DNA of 64,000 bases from UBA8337 sp049889915 (GTDB lineage: Bacteria > Pseudomonadota > Alphaproteobacteria > RS24): the NCBI GenBank assembly GCA_049889915.1, contig JBMHCM010000063.1, positions 1-64,000 on the forward strand, in the 5' to 3' direction. Positions 1 through 8,089 of the stretch are shown here, piece by piece (positions within the stretch are counted from its first letter, which is position 1; every line of letters begins with the position of its first letter). The notes beneath the pieces are model-generated. The model ran no database searches and had not been told where the DNA came from. It saw nothing but the letters and a program-made list of their open reading frames with translations. The position numbers and the translations under genes are program-made.

Positions 1-1178
1 GCTTGGGGGCGCGCCGCACGGGCCGGGCGAGCGGTTACGGGGGCGGCGAGGCGCGCCGCCAACAGCCGCGCACCGGCCGCTGTCACCGTATCGTCAATGG
101 CGGCCAACAAGCTGCCGTCACGCTGGCCCGACAGGGTGCGGGTCAATTCCAAATTGGCGCGGGTCGCGGCATCGAGCCCCATTATGCCGTCATCGGCCTC
201 CAGACGTGGGGCGGCGATGGGCGTTTCAGCACCAAATTGGGTCGCCTGCAAATAAGCCAAAAGCTGGCCGCAGGCGGTCAGCGCGGCACGGCGCGGGCCA
301 TCGGCCAGACCGGCCAAACCGTCTTCGACCACCGCACCAAATTGCGCCTGCAGCAAAGACGCCGCTTGCGCCGAGCCAAGGCTTTCAACCGGTGAGAACA
401 TGGTGTCGGGCAGCGTGTCAGACAGAGCATCGCGCAAGCCCGAACCGCTGGCTGGGCCCTCAAGCGCCTCATCAAGCACCTCATCAAGGGCAGGCGCCCA
501 TAAAATTTCCCGCGGCGCCAAACGTGCCAATTGCGCCGACAGGGCCGGGGCGGCCAGACAGGTCACGGTAAAATCGCCGGTCGACATATCGAGCCATGCC
601 AGTGCCCAATGCGCGGTCGCCCCGCCAATACAGGCCGGCGCGGCAAGAAAATTATGCTGCCGTGCATCCAAAAGCGCCTCTTCGCTTAAGGTACCAGGCG
701 TGACCAGACGCACCACTTCGCGCCGCACCACCGCTTTGCTGCCGCGTTTTTTCGCTTCCGCCGGATCCTCGGTTTGCTCACAAATGGCGACCCGAAAGCC
801 GGCCCGAATGAGCCGCTGCAAATAGCTTTCGCTGGCATGAAACGGTACACCACACATGGGCACGGCTTCGCCCAAATGTTTGCCGCGATGGGTCAGTGTG
901 ATGTCGAGGGCAGCGGCTGCGGCCACCGCATCGTCGAAAAACAATTCGTAAAAATCGCCCATGCGATAAAACAACAGCGCGTCCGGATGGTCCGCCTTAA
1001 TGGCGAAATATTGCGCCATCATTGGTGTCGGTTGCGCCGCCTTATCGGCTTTTTTCCCAGTCTTTGCTTTTGCCTTTTCTTGCGCCTTATCGGCCTTCTC
1101 ACCCTTTTCACCCTGTGCCGTAACAGGGGTCAGCGGCGGGGCGACAGCGGTATTTTTGTCGGGGCTTGGAGCGCTCAT
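1..1178 (-). CDS. mutS: DNA mismatch repair protein MutS (N-terminal part; runs off left edge)
   Basis: Recognises mismatches and insertion/deletion loops and recruits MutL. The frame reads leftwards from ATG at 1176-1178 and stays open to the window edge (392 complete codons), so connector, core and ATPase domains are largely outside. After about 50 residues come MMAQYF and GDFYELFFDDA, which holds the Phe-X-Glu mismatch-reading motif of domain I, then MCGVPFH and a later core-domain-like GARLLAARL stretch. The first ~52 residues are rich in Lys, Ala and Glu and precede the usual family start; an internal ATG at 1020-1022 would give a conventional N-terminus. Divergent from maeB across about 150 bp. 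Family assignment is firm; the start is less so. Confidence 0.95.
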   Translation of the reverse strand, partial: MSAPSPDKNTAVAPPLTPVTAQGEKGEKADKAQEKAKAKTGKKADKAAQPTPMMAQYFAIKADHPDALLFYRMGDFYELFFDDAVAAAAALDITLTHRGKHLGEAVPMCGVPFHASESYLQRLIRAGFRVAICEQTEDPAEAKKRGSKAVVRREVVRLVTPGTLSEEALLDARQHNFLAAPACIGGATAHWALAWLDMSTGDFTVTCLAAPALSAQLARLAPREILWAPALDEVLDEALEGPASGSGLRDALSDTLPDTMFSPVESLGSAQAASLLQAQFGAVVEDGLAGLADGPRRAALTACGQLLAYLQATQFGAETPIAAPRLEADDGIMGLDAATRANLELTRTLSGQRDGSLLAAIDDTVTAAGARLLAARLAAPVTARPARAARPQ

Positions 1179-1330
1179 GGCGGCAGTTTAACAAAGCGGG
1201 CCGCCTTGACCAGCCCCTTGAGCCGCTTTCACCATGAAAAAGCTGTTGAATTTGTTTTGCTTTTGCGGCGCTGAAGCCCTACAAGAAGCCTGCATAATTG
1301 GCACGCATATAGTCAACGGACAAAAGTCGA

Positions 1331-3601
1331 ATGAGCGATAACGAAAAAACCTTCACTGATGAGGAAGCGCTGCGCTTCCACACACGCGGCAAACCCGGCA
1401 AGTTGGAAATCACCCCGACCAAGCCGATGGCGACCCAGCGCGACTTGTCGCTGGCTTATTCGCCGGGTGTGGCGGTGCCGGTGGAAGCCATCGCTGCGCA
1501 ACCCGACGCGTCTTACGACTACACGTCACGCGGCAATATGGTCGCGGTTATCTCCAATGGCACGGCCATTTTGGGGCTCGGCAATCTCGGCGCGCTGGCC
1601 TCCAAGCCGGTGATGGAAGGCAAGGCGGTCTTGTTCAAACGCTTTGCCGATGTCGACTCGATTGATTTGGAAGTCGATACGGAAGACCCAAACGCCTTTG
1701 TCGATGCCGTGAAATATCTCGGCCCAAGCTTTGGCGGCATTAATTTGGAAGACATTAAAGCCCCGGATTGCTTCATCATTGAGCAGCAATTGCGCGAGCT
1801 GATGGATATTCCGGTATTTCATGATGACCAGCACGGCACGGCGATTATTTGCGCCGCCGGTCTCATCAATGCGCTGCATCTGACCGGCAAAGACATCAAA
1901 GACATTAAGGTCTGCGTCAATGGCGCCGGGGCTGCCGGTATTGCCTGTCTTGAATTGATTAAGGCGATGGGCCTGCCGCATGAAAACGCCATTTTATGCG
2001 ACACTAAAGGGGTGATTTACAAAGACCGGCAAGAGGGCATGAACCAGTGGAAGTCCGCCCATGCGGTAACCACCAGCGCCCGCACGCTGGCTGACGCCAT
2101 GGACGGCGCCGATGTGTTTCTCGGCCTGTCGGTGAAAGGCGCAGTGACCGAAGAAATGGTGCGCACCATGGCCGATAATCCGATTATTTTCGCCATGGCC
2201 AATCCCGACCCGGAAATCACACCGGAAGAAGTGGCGGCCATTCGCGATGATGCAATTATGGCGACCGGCCGCTCGGATTACCCCAATCAGGTCAATAATG
2301 TTTTGGGTTTCCCGTATATTTTCCGTGGCGCGCTGGATGTCCGCGCGACCACCATTAATGATGATATGAAAATCGCCTGCGCCGAGGCCTTGGCGATGCT
2401 GGCCCGTGAAGATGTGCCCGATGAAGTGGCAGCCGCCTATCAGGGCGAGCGGCCGCGTTTCGGCCCGCGCTATATTATTCCGGTGCCGTTTGACCCGCGT
2501 CTCATTTCGGAAATTCCGCCGGCCGTGGCGCGCGCCGCCATGGATAGCGGTGTCGCCCGCGCCCCAATTGTCGATATGGACAATTATAAAGAGCGTCTGA
2601 AAGCGCGCCTCGACCCGGCCGCCAGCTCGTTGCAAATCATCATGAATAAGTCGCGGCAAAACGGCAAACGGATGATTTTTGCCGAGGGCGAGCAAGAGCA
2701 AGTCATTCGCGCCGCCATTGCCTATAAGGATATGGGGCTAGGGGAACCGATTTTGGTCGGCACGCAAGAAATCGTTCACCGCACCATGGCCGAATTGGGG
2801 CTGGACGGGCGTGACAATATTGAAATTCGCGACACCCGCAATTCCAATAAATTGGAAAGCTATACCAATTTCCTCTATTCCAAATTGCAGCGGCACGGCA
2901 AAATGCTCAATGATTGCCAGCGCATGGTGGCCAATGAGCGCAATATTTTCGGCGCCTGCGCGCTGGCGCAAGGCGACGCCGATGCCATGGTGACCGGCGT
3001 CACCCGCTCCTACTCAACGATTTTGGACGAAGTGCGGCAAGTCATTGACGCCCGCGCCGGCCAACGGGTGATGGGTATTTCCATGTTGATCGCCCATGGT
3101 GGCCGCACGGTTTTGGTTGCCGACACCAATGTGATTGATATGCCAAGCGCCGAAGAACTGGCCGATATTGCCGTGCAAACGGCGGCGACGGCCCGCGCCC
3201 TCGGCCATGAGCCACGGGTTGCCATGCTGGCCTATTCCAGCTTCGGCCATCCGCTGGGCGACCGCTCGGTCTATGTCCGCGAGGCGGTCAATCTGCTCGA
3301 CCAGCGCGGCGTTGATTTTGAATATGATGGCGATATGGCGGCCGATGTGGCGCTGGACCGCGATGCCATGGCGCGCTATCCGTTCTGTCGCCTGTCGGAA
3401 CCGGCCAATGTGTTGGTTATGCCGGCCATTCACTCGGCTTCCATTTCAACAAAAATGTTGGAAGAGCTGGGCAAAGCAACTCTGATCGGGCCGATTTTGG
3501 TTGGTACGGAAAAACCGGTACAGATTGCCCGCACCGGCGCCACCGCCACGGAAGTTTTGAACATGGCAGCCATCGCCGCTTACGGCTTGGAAGATATTTA
3601 A
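1331..3601 (+). CDS. maeB: NADP-dependent malic enzyme, MaeB type (malic + phosphotransacetylase-like domains)
   Basis: Oxidative decarboxylation of malate to pyruvate in the cytoplasm. 756 residues, the usual length of two-domain MaeB proteins. The malic N-domain carries GNLGALASKPVMEGKA, INLEDIKAP and IPVFHDDQHGTAI (residues ~159-171). The NAD(P)-binding domain has GAGAAGIA near residue 198. From about residue 437 (MNKSRQNGKRMIFAEG) a phosphotransacetylase-like domain follows; in the family it is regulatory (acetyl-CoA sensing) rather than catalytic. Its TAA overlaps the comM stop by 4 bp tail to tail (3598-3601), leaving no room for a terminator. Confidence 0.96.
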   Translation: MSDNEKTFTDEEALRFHTRGKPGKLEITPTKPMATQRDLSLAYSPGVAVPVEAIAAQPDASYDYTSRGNMVAVISNGTAILGLGNLGALASKPVMEGKAVLFKRFADVDSIDLEVDTEDPNAFVDAVKYLGPSFGGINLEDIKAPDCFIIEQQLRELMDIPVFHDDQHGTAIICAAGLINALHLTGKDIKDIKVCVNGAGAAGIACLELIKAMGLPHENAILCDTKGVIYKDRQEGMNQWKSAHAVTTSARTLADAMDGADVFLGLSVKGAVTEEMVRTMADNPIIFAMANPDPEITPEEVAAIRDDAIMATGRSDYPNQVNNVLGFPYIFRGALDVRATTINDDMKIACAEALAMLAREDVPDEVAAAYQGERPRFGPRYIIPVPFDPRLISEIPPAVARAAMDSGVARAPIVDMDNYKERLKARLDPAASSLQIIMNKSRQNGKRMIFAEGEQEQVIRAAIAYKDMGLGEPILVGTQEIVHRTMAELGLDGRDNIEIRDTRNSNKLESYTNFLYSKLQRHGKMLNDCQRMVANERNIFGACALAQGDADAMVTGVTRSYSTILDEVRQVIDARAGQRVMGISMLIAHGGRTVLVADTNVIDMPSAEELADIAVQTAATARALGHEPRVAMLAYSSFGHPLGDRSVYVREAVNLLDQRGVDFEYDGDMAADVALDRDAMARYPFCRLSEPANVLVMPAIHSASISTKMLEELGKATLIGPILVGTEKPVQIARTGATATEVLNMAAIAAYGLEDI

Positions 3602-5106
3602 ATCGCCTCCAGCCCGCGCCACACCAGAGCGGTGGCGATATCGGCTTCATCGGGCTGGCCGCGTTGGTTCAAATCGGCCAGTGAGCGGGCGACCCGCAGC
3701 ACGCGGTTAAAGCCGCGCGCCGTCAGCCGGTCATCGGCAATCACCGCATCGAGTAATTTTTGCCCGCCCTTATCGGGGGCCCCCAAAAGCCGCAACGCAT
3801 CACCATCAAGACGGCCGTTAAGACAATTTTGCCGCGCCCATTGCCGCTCCTGCACTTGTTCCACACGCGCCGCAATCACCGCGCTGGCCTCACCCGGCGC
3901 ATCAGCCATCATGCTGGCCAGCGGCACGGGCGGCACATCGAGGCGAATGTCAAAGCGGTCAAGCAGCGGGCCGGATAATTTGCCGAGATAATCTTGCCGA
4001 CATAATGGCAGGCGATGACAGGCCAAATCAGGATTATCGGCATGGCCGCAGCGACACGGGTTCATGGCGGCGACCAATTGAAAGCGCGCATGATAGCCAA
4101 TATGCGCCTCGGCCCGCGCCACCTCAACGCGACCGGTTTCAATCGGTTGGCGCAGGGCGTCCAATGTTTGCCGTGAAAATTCCGGCAGCTCATCGAGAAA
4201 CAACACCCCACAATGGGCTAATGACACCTCGCCCGGCTTGGCTTGCCGACCGCCGCCAATCAGTGCCGCCATGGAGGCCGAATGATGCGGCGCGCGAAAC
4301 GGTCGCCGGTCGGCCAAGCGCACCCCGCCGCGGCGGCTGGACAGGCTTTCAATAACCGAAATTTCCAGTCTTTCTTTCGGGTGGAGCGTCGGCAACAGGC
4401 CGGGCAGACGGGCCGCCAACATGGATTTACCGGCCCCCGGCGGGCCGCTCATCAGCAAATTATGGCCACCGGCCGCCGCCACTTCCAACGCCAAACGGGC
4501 TTGCGGTTGACCGCGCACATCAGCCAAATCAGGGTGATTGGGTGGGCGTGTCGAACGGCTTACTTGCGGCGGCTGCAACAGGCTGGTGCCGCGCAAATGG
4601 TTGAGGATTTCCAATAAATGACCGGCCGCCACAATGCCCGGCTTATCGGGCGCGGCCAGCCCCGACCAAGCCGCTTCGCCGCCGCACGCGGCCGGACATA
4701 TCAGCCCATAATCGGCCGCCAGGGCCGCCATGGCAGCGGGCAGGGCGCCGGGCACACCAATGCAGGCGCCGTCCAAGCCCAGTTCGCCCATCACATAATA
4801 GTCGGTCACCAAATCTTGCGGTACCGCCCCCATGGCGACCAGCAGGCCAAGCGCGATCGGCACATCATAATGGCTGCCTTCTTTCGGCAAATCGGCCGGT
4901 GATAAATTTATCGTAATGCGGTCATAGGGAAGCGCTAGGCCGATGGCGCTAAGGGCGGCGCGCACGCGCTCGCGACTTTCAGCCACTGATTTATCAGGCA
5001 GGCCGACAATGGTGACGGCGTTTTGGCCGGGCGCCAAATGCACTTGCACATCTATCGGCACCGCATCGACGCCCTGAAAAGCGACGGTTTTAATATGCGC
5101 AACCAT
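3598..5106 (-). CDS. comM: ComM/YifB family Mg-chelatase-like AAA+ ATPase
   Basis: ComM is a hexameric helicase promoting branch migration during natural transformation in competent bacteria; YifB homologues are also widespread in bacteria not known to be competent. About 502 residues from the chosen ATG at 5104-5106 (MVAHIKTVAFQGVDA, the canonical start); a GGAG lies about 10 nt upstream. A longer frame to 5229 would run into the next gene's leader and lacks family similarity. Order: N-terminal ChlI-like domain (GLPDKSVAESRERVRAAL), Walker A GPPGAGKS near residue 220, Walker B LFLDELPEF near 300, a Cys/His patch NPCRCGHAD, and the C-terminal Mg-chelatase domain (ARGFNRVLRVARSLADL). Role in this organism is inferred. 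Confidence 0.95.
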   Translation of the reverse strand: MVAHIKTVAFQGVDAVPIDVQVHLAPGQNAVTIVGLPDKSVAESRERVRAALSAIGLALPYDRITINLSPADLPKEGSHYDVPIALGLLVAMGAVPQDLVTDYYVMGELGLDGACIGVPGALPAAMAALAADYGLICPAACGGEAAWSGLAAPDKPGIVAAGHLLEILNHLRGTSLLQPPQVSRSTRPPNHPDLADVRGQPQARLALEVAAAGGHNLLMSGPPGAGKSMLAARLPGLLPTLHPKERLEISVIESLSSRRGGVRLADRRPFRAPHHSASMAALIGGGRQAKPGEVSLAHCGVLFLDELPEFSRQTLDALRQPIETGRVEVARAEAHIGYHARFQLVAAMNPCRCGHADNPDLACHRLPLCRQDYLGKLSGPLLDRFDIRLDVPPVPLASMMADAPGEASAVIAARVEQVQERQWARQNCLNGRLDGDALRLLGAPDKGGQKLLDAVIADDRLTARGFNRVLRVARSLADLNQRGQPDEADIATALVWRGLEAI

Positions 5107-5232
5107 GGGGGGTTTGCTCCGGTTTTTATTTTTCTTATCCGCTGAAGCTAGAAAAATTTGACCGGTGCCACAAGCCATCTCTTGCCTTGCGGCATGCAAG
5201 CAGATTAGGGTGGAGCCGGATCGGAGCACACA

Positions 5233-5493
5233 ATGTTTGGAAAACGCCGCGTCACCGTCGCCATGGGCGATGTTTTCGTCGAAACCCTGAAGGGCAAGAA
5301 AAAGATTTTTCGCGCCATGGGGGTGGCGGATTCAACCCCAGCCGAGGCCTTTGTCACTGATTGGGAGGTCACGGAAATGTGCACCTTTAACGGCCTGCCG
5401 CATGCCAAGCTGACCAATCATGAAAGCGGGCTTATCCGCACCATCGCGCTGGACGCGTTGGAGCGGCAAGAAATTTATAAAAAGAAAAACTGA
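5233..5493 (+). CDS. Small conserved-looking protein of unknown function
   Basis: 86 residues, not recognised. It starts MFGKRRVTVAMGDVFVETLKG at ATG 5233 with GGAG about 10 nt upstream, and is codon-biased like its neighbours. No signal peptide or membrane segment; a basic KGKKKIFR patch near residue 20, one Cys, and a Lys-rich tail. It sits alone between two minus-strand genes (comM head to head, gshB tail to tail). Its start lies 127 bp from that of comM, so the gap likely holds both promoters. Probably a real gene because of its ribosome site, length and isolation; function unknown. Confidence 0.7.
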   Translation: MFGKRRVTVAMGDVFVETLKGKKKIFRAMGVADSTPAEAFVTDWEVTEMCTFNGLPHAKLTNHESGLIRTIALDALERQEIYKKKN

Positions 5494-5502
5494 CGGTCCC
5501 AC

Positions 5503-5542
5503 AGCGCAGCTCGACTTTAAGCAGCGCAGCTCAATTTTAAGC
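5503..5542. repeat. 20-bp imperfect tandem duplication at the gshB stop
   Basis: Two adjacent 20-bp units, AGCGCAGCTCGACTTTAAGC (5503-5522) and AGCGCAGCTCAATTTTAAGC (5523-5542), match at 18 of 20 positions. The second unit contains the gshB stop codon (5537-5539); the first lies just beyond it. Confidence 0.85.
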
Positions 5543-6487
5543 GCGGCGCGCTTCAATCGCGTCAATTATCATGGCGGCAATATCCGGCCCGCCAAACGCT
5601 TTAATCTCACGCACACAAGTCGGCGAGGTAACATTAATTTCCGTCAAATGATCGCCGATAATATCAATACCGGCAAATAAAATGCCCAGCTCCTTCAGCC
5701 GCGGGCCGATTTGCGCAGCGATTTGCAAATCACGATCGCTGAGCCCGGCCTCTTGCGGCTGACCGCCAACATGCACATTGGCCCGCGCATCGCCCTCGGC
5801 CGGAACGCGGTTAAGCGCGCCGACCGCTTCGCCCTCAACCAAAATGACGCGCTTATCGCCGCCACGAATTTGCGGCAAATATTGCTGCGCGATAATCGGC
5901 TCCCTGGTCTCCATAAACATGTCCAAGAGCGAGCCGAAATTTTCATCATCGGCGCGCACCCGAAACACACCGGCCCCGCCATTACCGAAAACCGGCTTTA
6001 GAATAATCTCGCCAAATTCGGCACGAAATTCGGCCAGCGCGGCGCGGTCGCGGGTCATCAGGGTCGGCGGCAACAGCCCCTCAAATTCAATCGGGAAAAT
6101 TTTCTCCGGCGCATTGCGCACGGCGGCCGGGTCATTGACCACCAGCGTCTTGGGGTGAATGCGCTCAAGAAAATGCGTTGCCGAAATATAATTCATATCA
6201 AAGGGCGGGTCTTGCCGCATCAACACCACATCCATGGCGGTCAAATCCGTGACTTGCGGCGTCCCCAATTGATAATGCGCACTGGCCTTATCGGCCACGG
6301 CGAGGCTTTGCACCGCCGCGCTGACCACACCATCGCGCAAGCGCAAGCGATCGGGCTCATAATAAAACAACTCATGGCCGCGCGCCTGCGCTTCCAGCGC
6401 CATGGCAAATGTGGTGTCACCGACAATATCAATATCGGCAATCGGGTCCATTTGAACGGCGATTTTCAGCTTTTTTCCGACCGGCAT
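5537..6487 (-). CDS. gshB: Glutathione synthetase
   Basis: ATP-dependent ligation of glycine to gamma-glutamylcysteine, second step of glutathione synthesis. 316 residues from ATG 6485-6487 (MPVGKKLKIAVQMDP); an upstream in-frame start at 6514 is less likely because GGGAGAA sits ~11 nt before the chosen ATG. Family landmarks: MDPIADIDIVGDTTFAMALEA at the N-terminus, VLMRQDPPFDMNYI, the ATP-grasp core ILKPVFGNGGAGVFRV, QQYLPQIRGGDKRVILV, and the C-terminal INVTSPTCVREI. The downstream member of an rsmI-yraN-gshB set on the minus strand. Confidence 0.97.
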   Translation of the reverse strand: MPVGKKLKIAVQMDPIADIDIVGDTTFAMALEAQARGHELFYYEPDRLRLRDGVVSAAVQSLAVADKASAHYQLGTPQVTDLTAMDVVLMRQDPPFDMNYISATHFLERIHPKTLVVNDPAAVRNAPEKIFPIEFEGLLPPTLMTRDRAALAEFRAEFGEIILKPVFGNGGAGVFRVRADDENFGSLLDMFMETREPIIAQQYLPQIRGGDKRVILVEGEAVGALNRVPAEGDARANVHVGGQPQEAGLSDRDLQIAAQIGPRLKELGILFAGIDIIGDHLTEINVTSPTCVREIKAFGGPDIAAMIIDAIEARRA

Positions 6488-6517
6488 TGGCGTTTTCTCC
6501 CTTAACTGCCCCAAGCT

Positions 6518-6949
6518 TTAGCGCGCCCGCCAGACATCTTCAATATGTTTGGGCCAATGACCCGGCGCACAGGCCATCACATCAAAGCGCCATTGATGCC
6601 GGTGCAAAGACGGGCGGGCGGCAACAAAACGCTGCGCGGCGGCGGTAATGCGCGTCTGCTGGCGGGCTGACACGGCCTGTTGTGCCAAGCCGATGGTCGG
6701 GCGCATTTTCACTTCGACAAAAACCAATAGCCTGCCGCGGCGGGCGATAATATCTATCTCGCCGGTTTTGTGTCGCCAATTGCGCGCCATGATGCGATAG
6801 GCTTTGGCGCGCAACCACCAACAGCATAATGTCTCAGCCCGCAAGCCCCAACGCCGGTCCGCAGCCTTATCAAAGCCGGCGGTCGCTTTTGCATTTTCAT
6901 TCGCTTTGTTTTTTGTCCGGCGGTCAGTCGGCTGTGTCTTGCGGGTCAT
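6518..6949 (-). CDS. yraN: YraN family endonuclease-like protein (UPF0102)
   Basis: About 143 residues from ATG 6947-6949. Has the restriction-endonuclease-like core GEIDIIARRGRLLVFVEVKMR, where Glu, Asp and the EVK motif correspond to a PD-(D/E)XK active site; cellular role poorly defined. The N-terminal ~35 residues are Lys/Thr/Ala-rich. The chosen start overlaps the 3' end of rsmI by 26 bp; a longer frame to 7027 would overlap much more. The rsmI/yraN/LpoA-like cluster recalls the E. coli rsmI-lpoA-yraN locus, supporting the call. Confidence 0.9.
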   Translation of the reverse strand: MTRKTQPTDRRTKNKANENAKATAGFDKAADRRWGLRAETLCCWWLRAKAYRIMARNWRHKTGEIDIIARRGRLLVFVEVKMRPTIGLAQQAVSARQQTRITAAAQRFVAARPSLHRHQWRFDVMACAPGHWPKHIEDVWRAR

Positions 6950-7838
6950 GATGGTTTTTCTTGTTTTTATCTGTGGCGTCTTGCGGCGGTGCATCAAGCG
7001 GCACATCGAGCGCCAAGGCTTGCGCATAGACCTGCTTGCGCGGCAGGCCGGTCACATCGGCAACACTTTGCACCGCATCACGGCGGCTCATGGTCGCCAA
7101 AGCGTCGCGCAACATGGCGGCGACATTATCGGCGCTAGGGGCTTCAGTGACCCCTTGGGCGATCAATACGACAATTTCACCACGCGGCGGCTCGGCGGTA
7201 AATTGCGCCGCCAAATCGGCCGCCGCGCCGGTGACGACTTGTTCAAATTTCTTGGTCAATTCGCGCGCCACACTGACCTCACGCGGGCCCAATATGTCGT
7301 CAATGGCGGTCAATAGATCGACCAGTCGTTTGGCACTTTCAAACACCACCAATGTGCCGGGGGCTTGCGCCAAATCTTGCAAGGCACGGGCCCGAGCAGC
7401 CGCTTTTTGGGGCAAAAAGCCGGCAAAGCTGAAACGGTCGGTCGGCAGACCGGCGATGGAAAGCGCGGCAATCGGGGCACTGGCACCGGGCACGGTATAA
7501 ACCGCATGACCGGCGGCGCGCACCGCCTTCACCAAAGGCATGCCGGGATCGGATATCAGCGGCGTGCCGGCATCGCTGACCAAGGCCAAAGAAGCGCCGG
7601 CCTCCAATTTGGCAAGAATTTTCGGCCGCATCGCCTCGGCATTATGCTCGTGATAGGCAAGGCGCTGTGTGGCAATGCCATAACGCGCCGTCAGCTTGCC
7701 GGTGGTGCGCGTGTCTTCGCATAAAATCACATCGGCGGCCAACAACACATCCAACGCCCGCAAGGTGATGTCGCGGGCATGCCCCAAAGGGGTGGCAACA
7801 ATATATAAGCCGGAGGGCAGGCTCAGCGGTTCAATCAT
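6924..7838 (-). CDS. rsmI: 16S rRNA 2'-O-methyltransferase RsmI (C1402)
   Basis: Methylates the 2'-OH of C1402 in the 30S decoding centre. 304 residues from ATG 7836-7838 (MIEPLSLPSGLYIVATPLGHARD), the family's typical beginning; the frame extends to 7946 but that segment looks non-coding. Tetrapyrrole-methylase fold motifs: YIVATPLGHARDIT, ILCEDTRTTGKL, SDAGTPLISDPG, and VPGASAPIAALSIAGLPTD; then FVFESAKRL-like and REVSVARELTKKFE. The C-terminal ~40 residues are an extension ending in Lys, Asn and Asp. Divergent from the LpoA-like lipoprotein gene. Confidence 0.96.
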   Translation of the reverse strand: MIEPLSLPSGLYIVATPLGHARDITLRALDVLLAADVILCEDTRTTGKLTARYGIATQRLAYHEHNAEAMRPKILAKLEAGASLALVSDAGTPLISDPGMPLVKAVRAAGHAVYTVPGASAPIAALSIAGLPTDRFSFAGFLPQKAAARARALQDLAQAPGTLVVFESAKRLVDLLTAIDDILGPREVSVARELTKKFEQVVTGAAADLAAQFTAEPPRGEIVVLIAQGVTEAPSADNVAAMLRDALATMSRRDAVQSVADVTGLPRKQVYAQALALDVPLDAPPQDATDKNKKNHHDPQDTAD

Positions 7839-7965
7839 CACAAATTCTTCGGGCGACAGATAAGGCCGCCTCTCTTTCTGCCGCTCAGTATAACGGCGAG
7901 TGCACAAACAGGCCAATGCTATCGGGTCGGCCTGCCCATGCCACACGCATGCGATGCATTGCCCG

Positions 7966-7993
7966 CCTTAAAATCGCCGCCCTAAAATCGCCG
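7966..7993. repeat. 14-bp tandem repeat in the rsmI / LpoA-like spacer
   Basis: GCCTTAAAATCGCC (7966-7979) is followed directly by GCCCTAAAATCGCC (7980-7993). It lies in the 251-bp divergent spacer, so it could be a pair of protein-binding sites or simply slippage. No convincing sigma-70 promoter was seen nearby. Confidence 0.7.
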
Positions 7994-8089
7994 TAAACGG
8001 CTGCTTTATCCTCTATCAAGCGCTTTACTTGCCCGGCACGGACAGGTAGTTTGCAGCTAATTATCAGCCCCACAAGGCGGCTGGCACAT

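Noticed and set aside
1299..1313. Possible sigma-54 promoter before maeB (TGGCACG)
   Set aside because: The -12 element TTGC is missing; only the -24 half matches.
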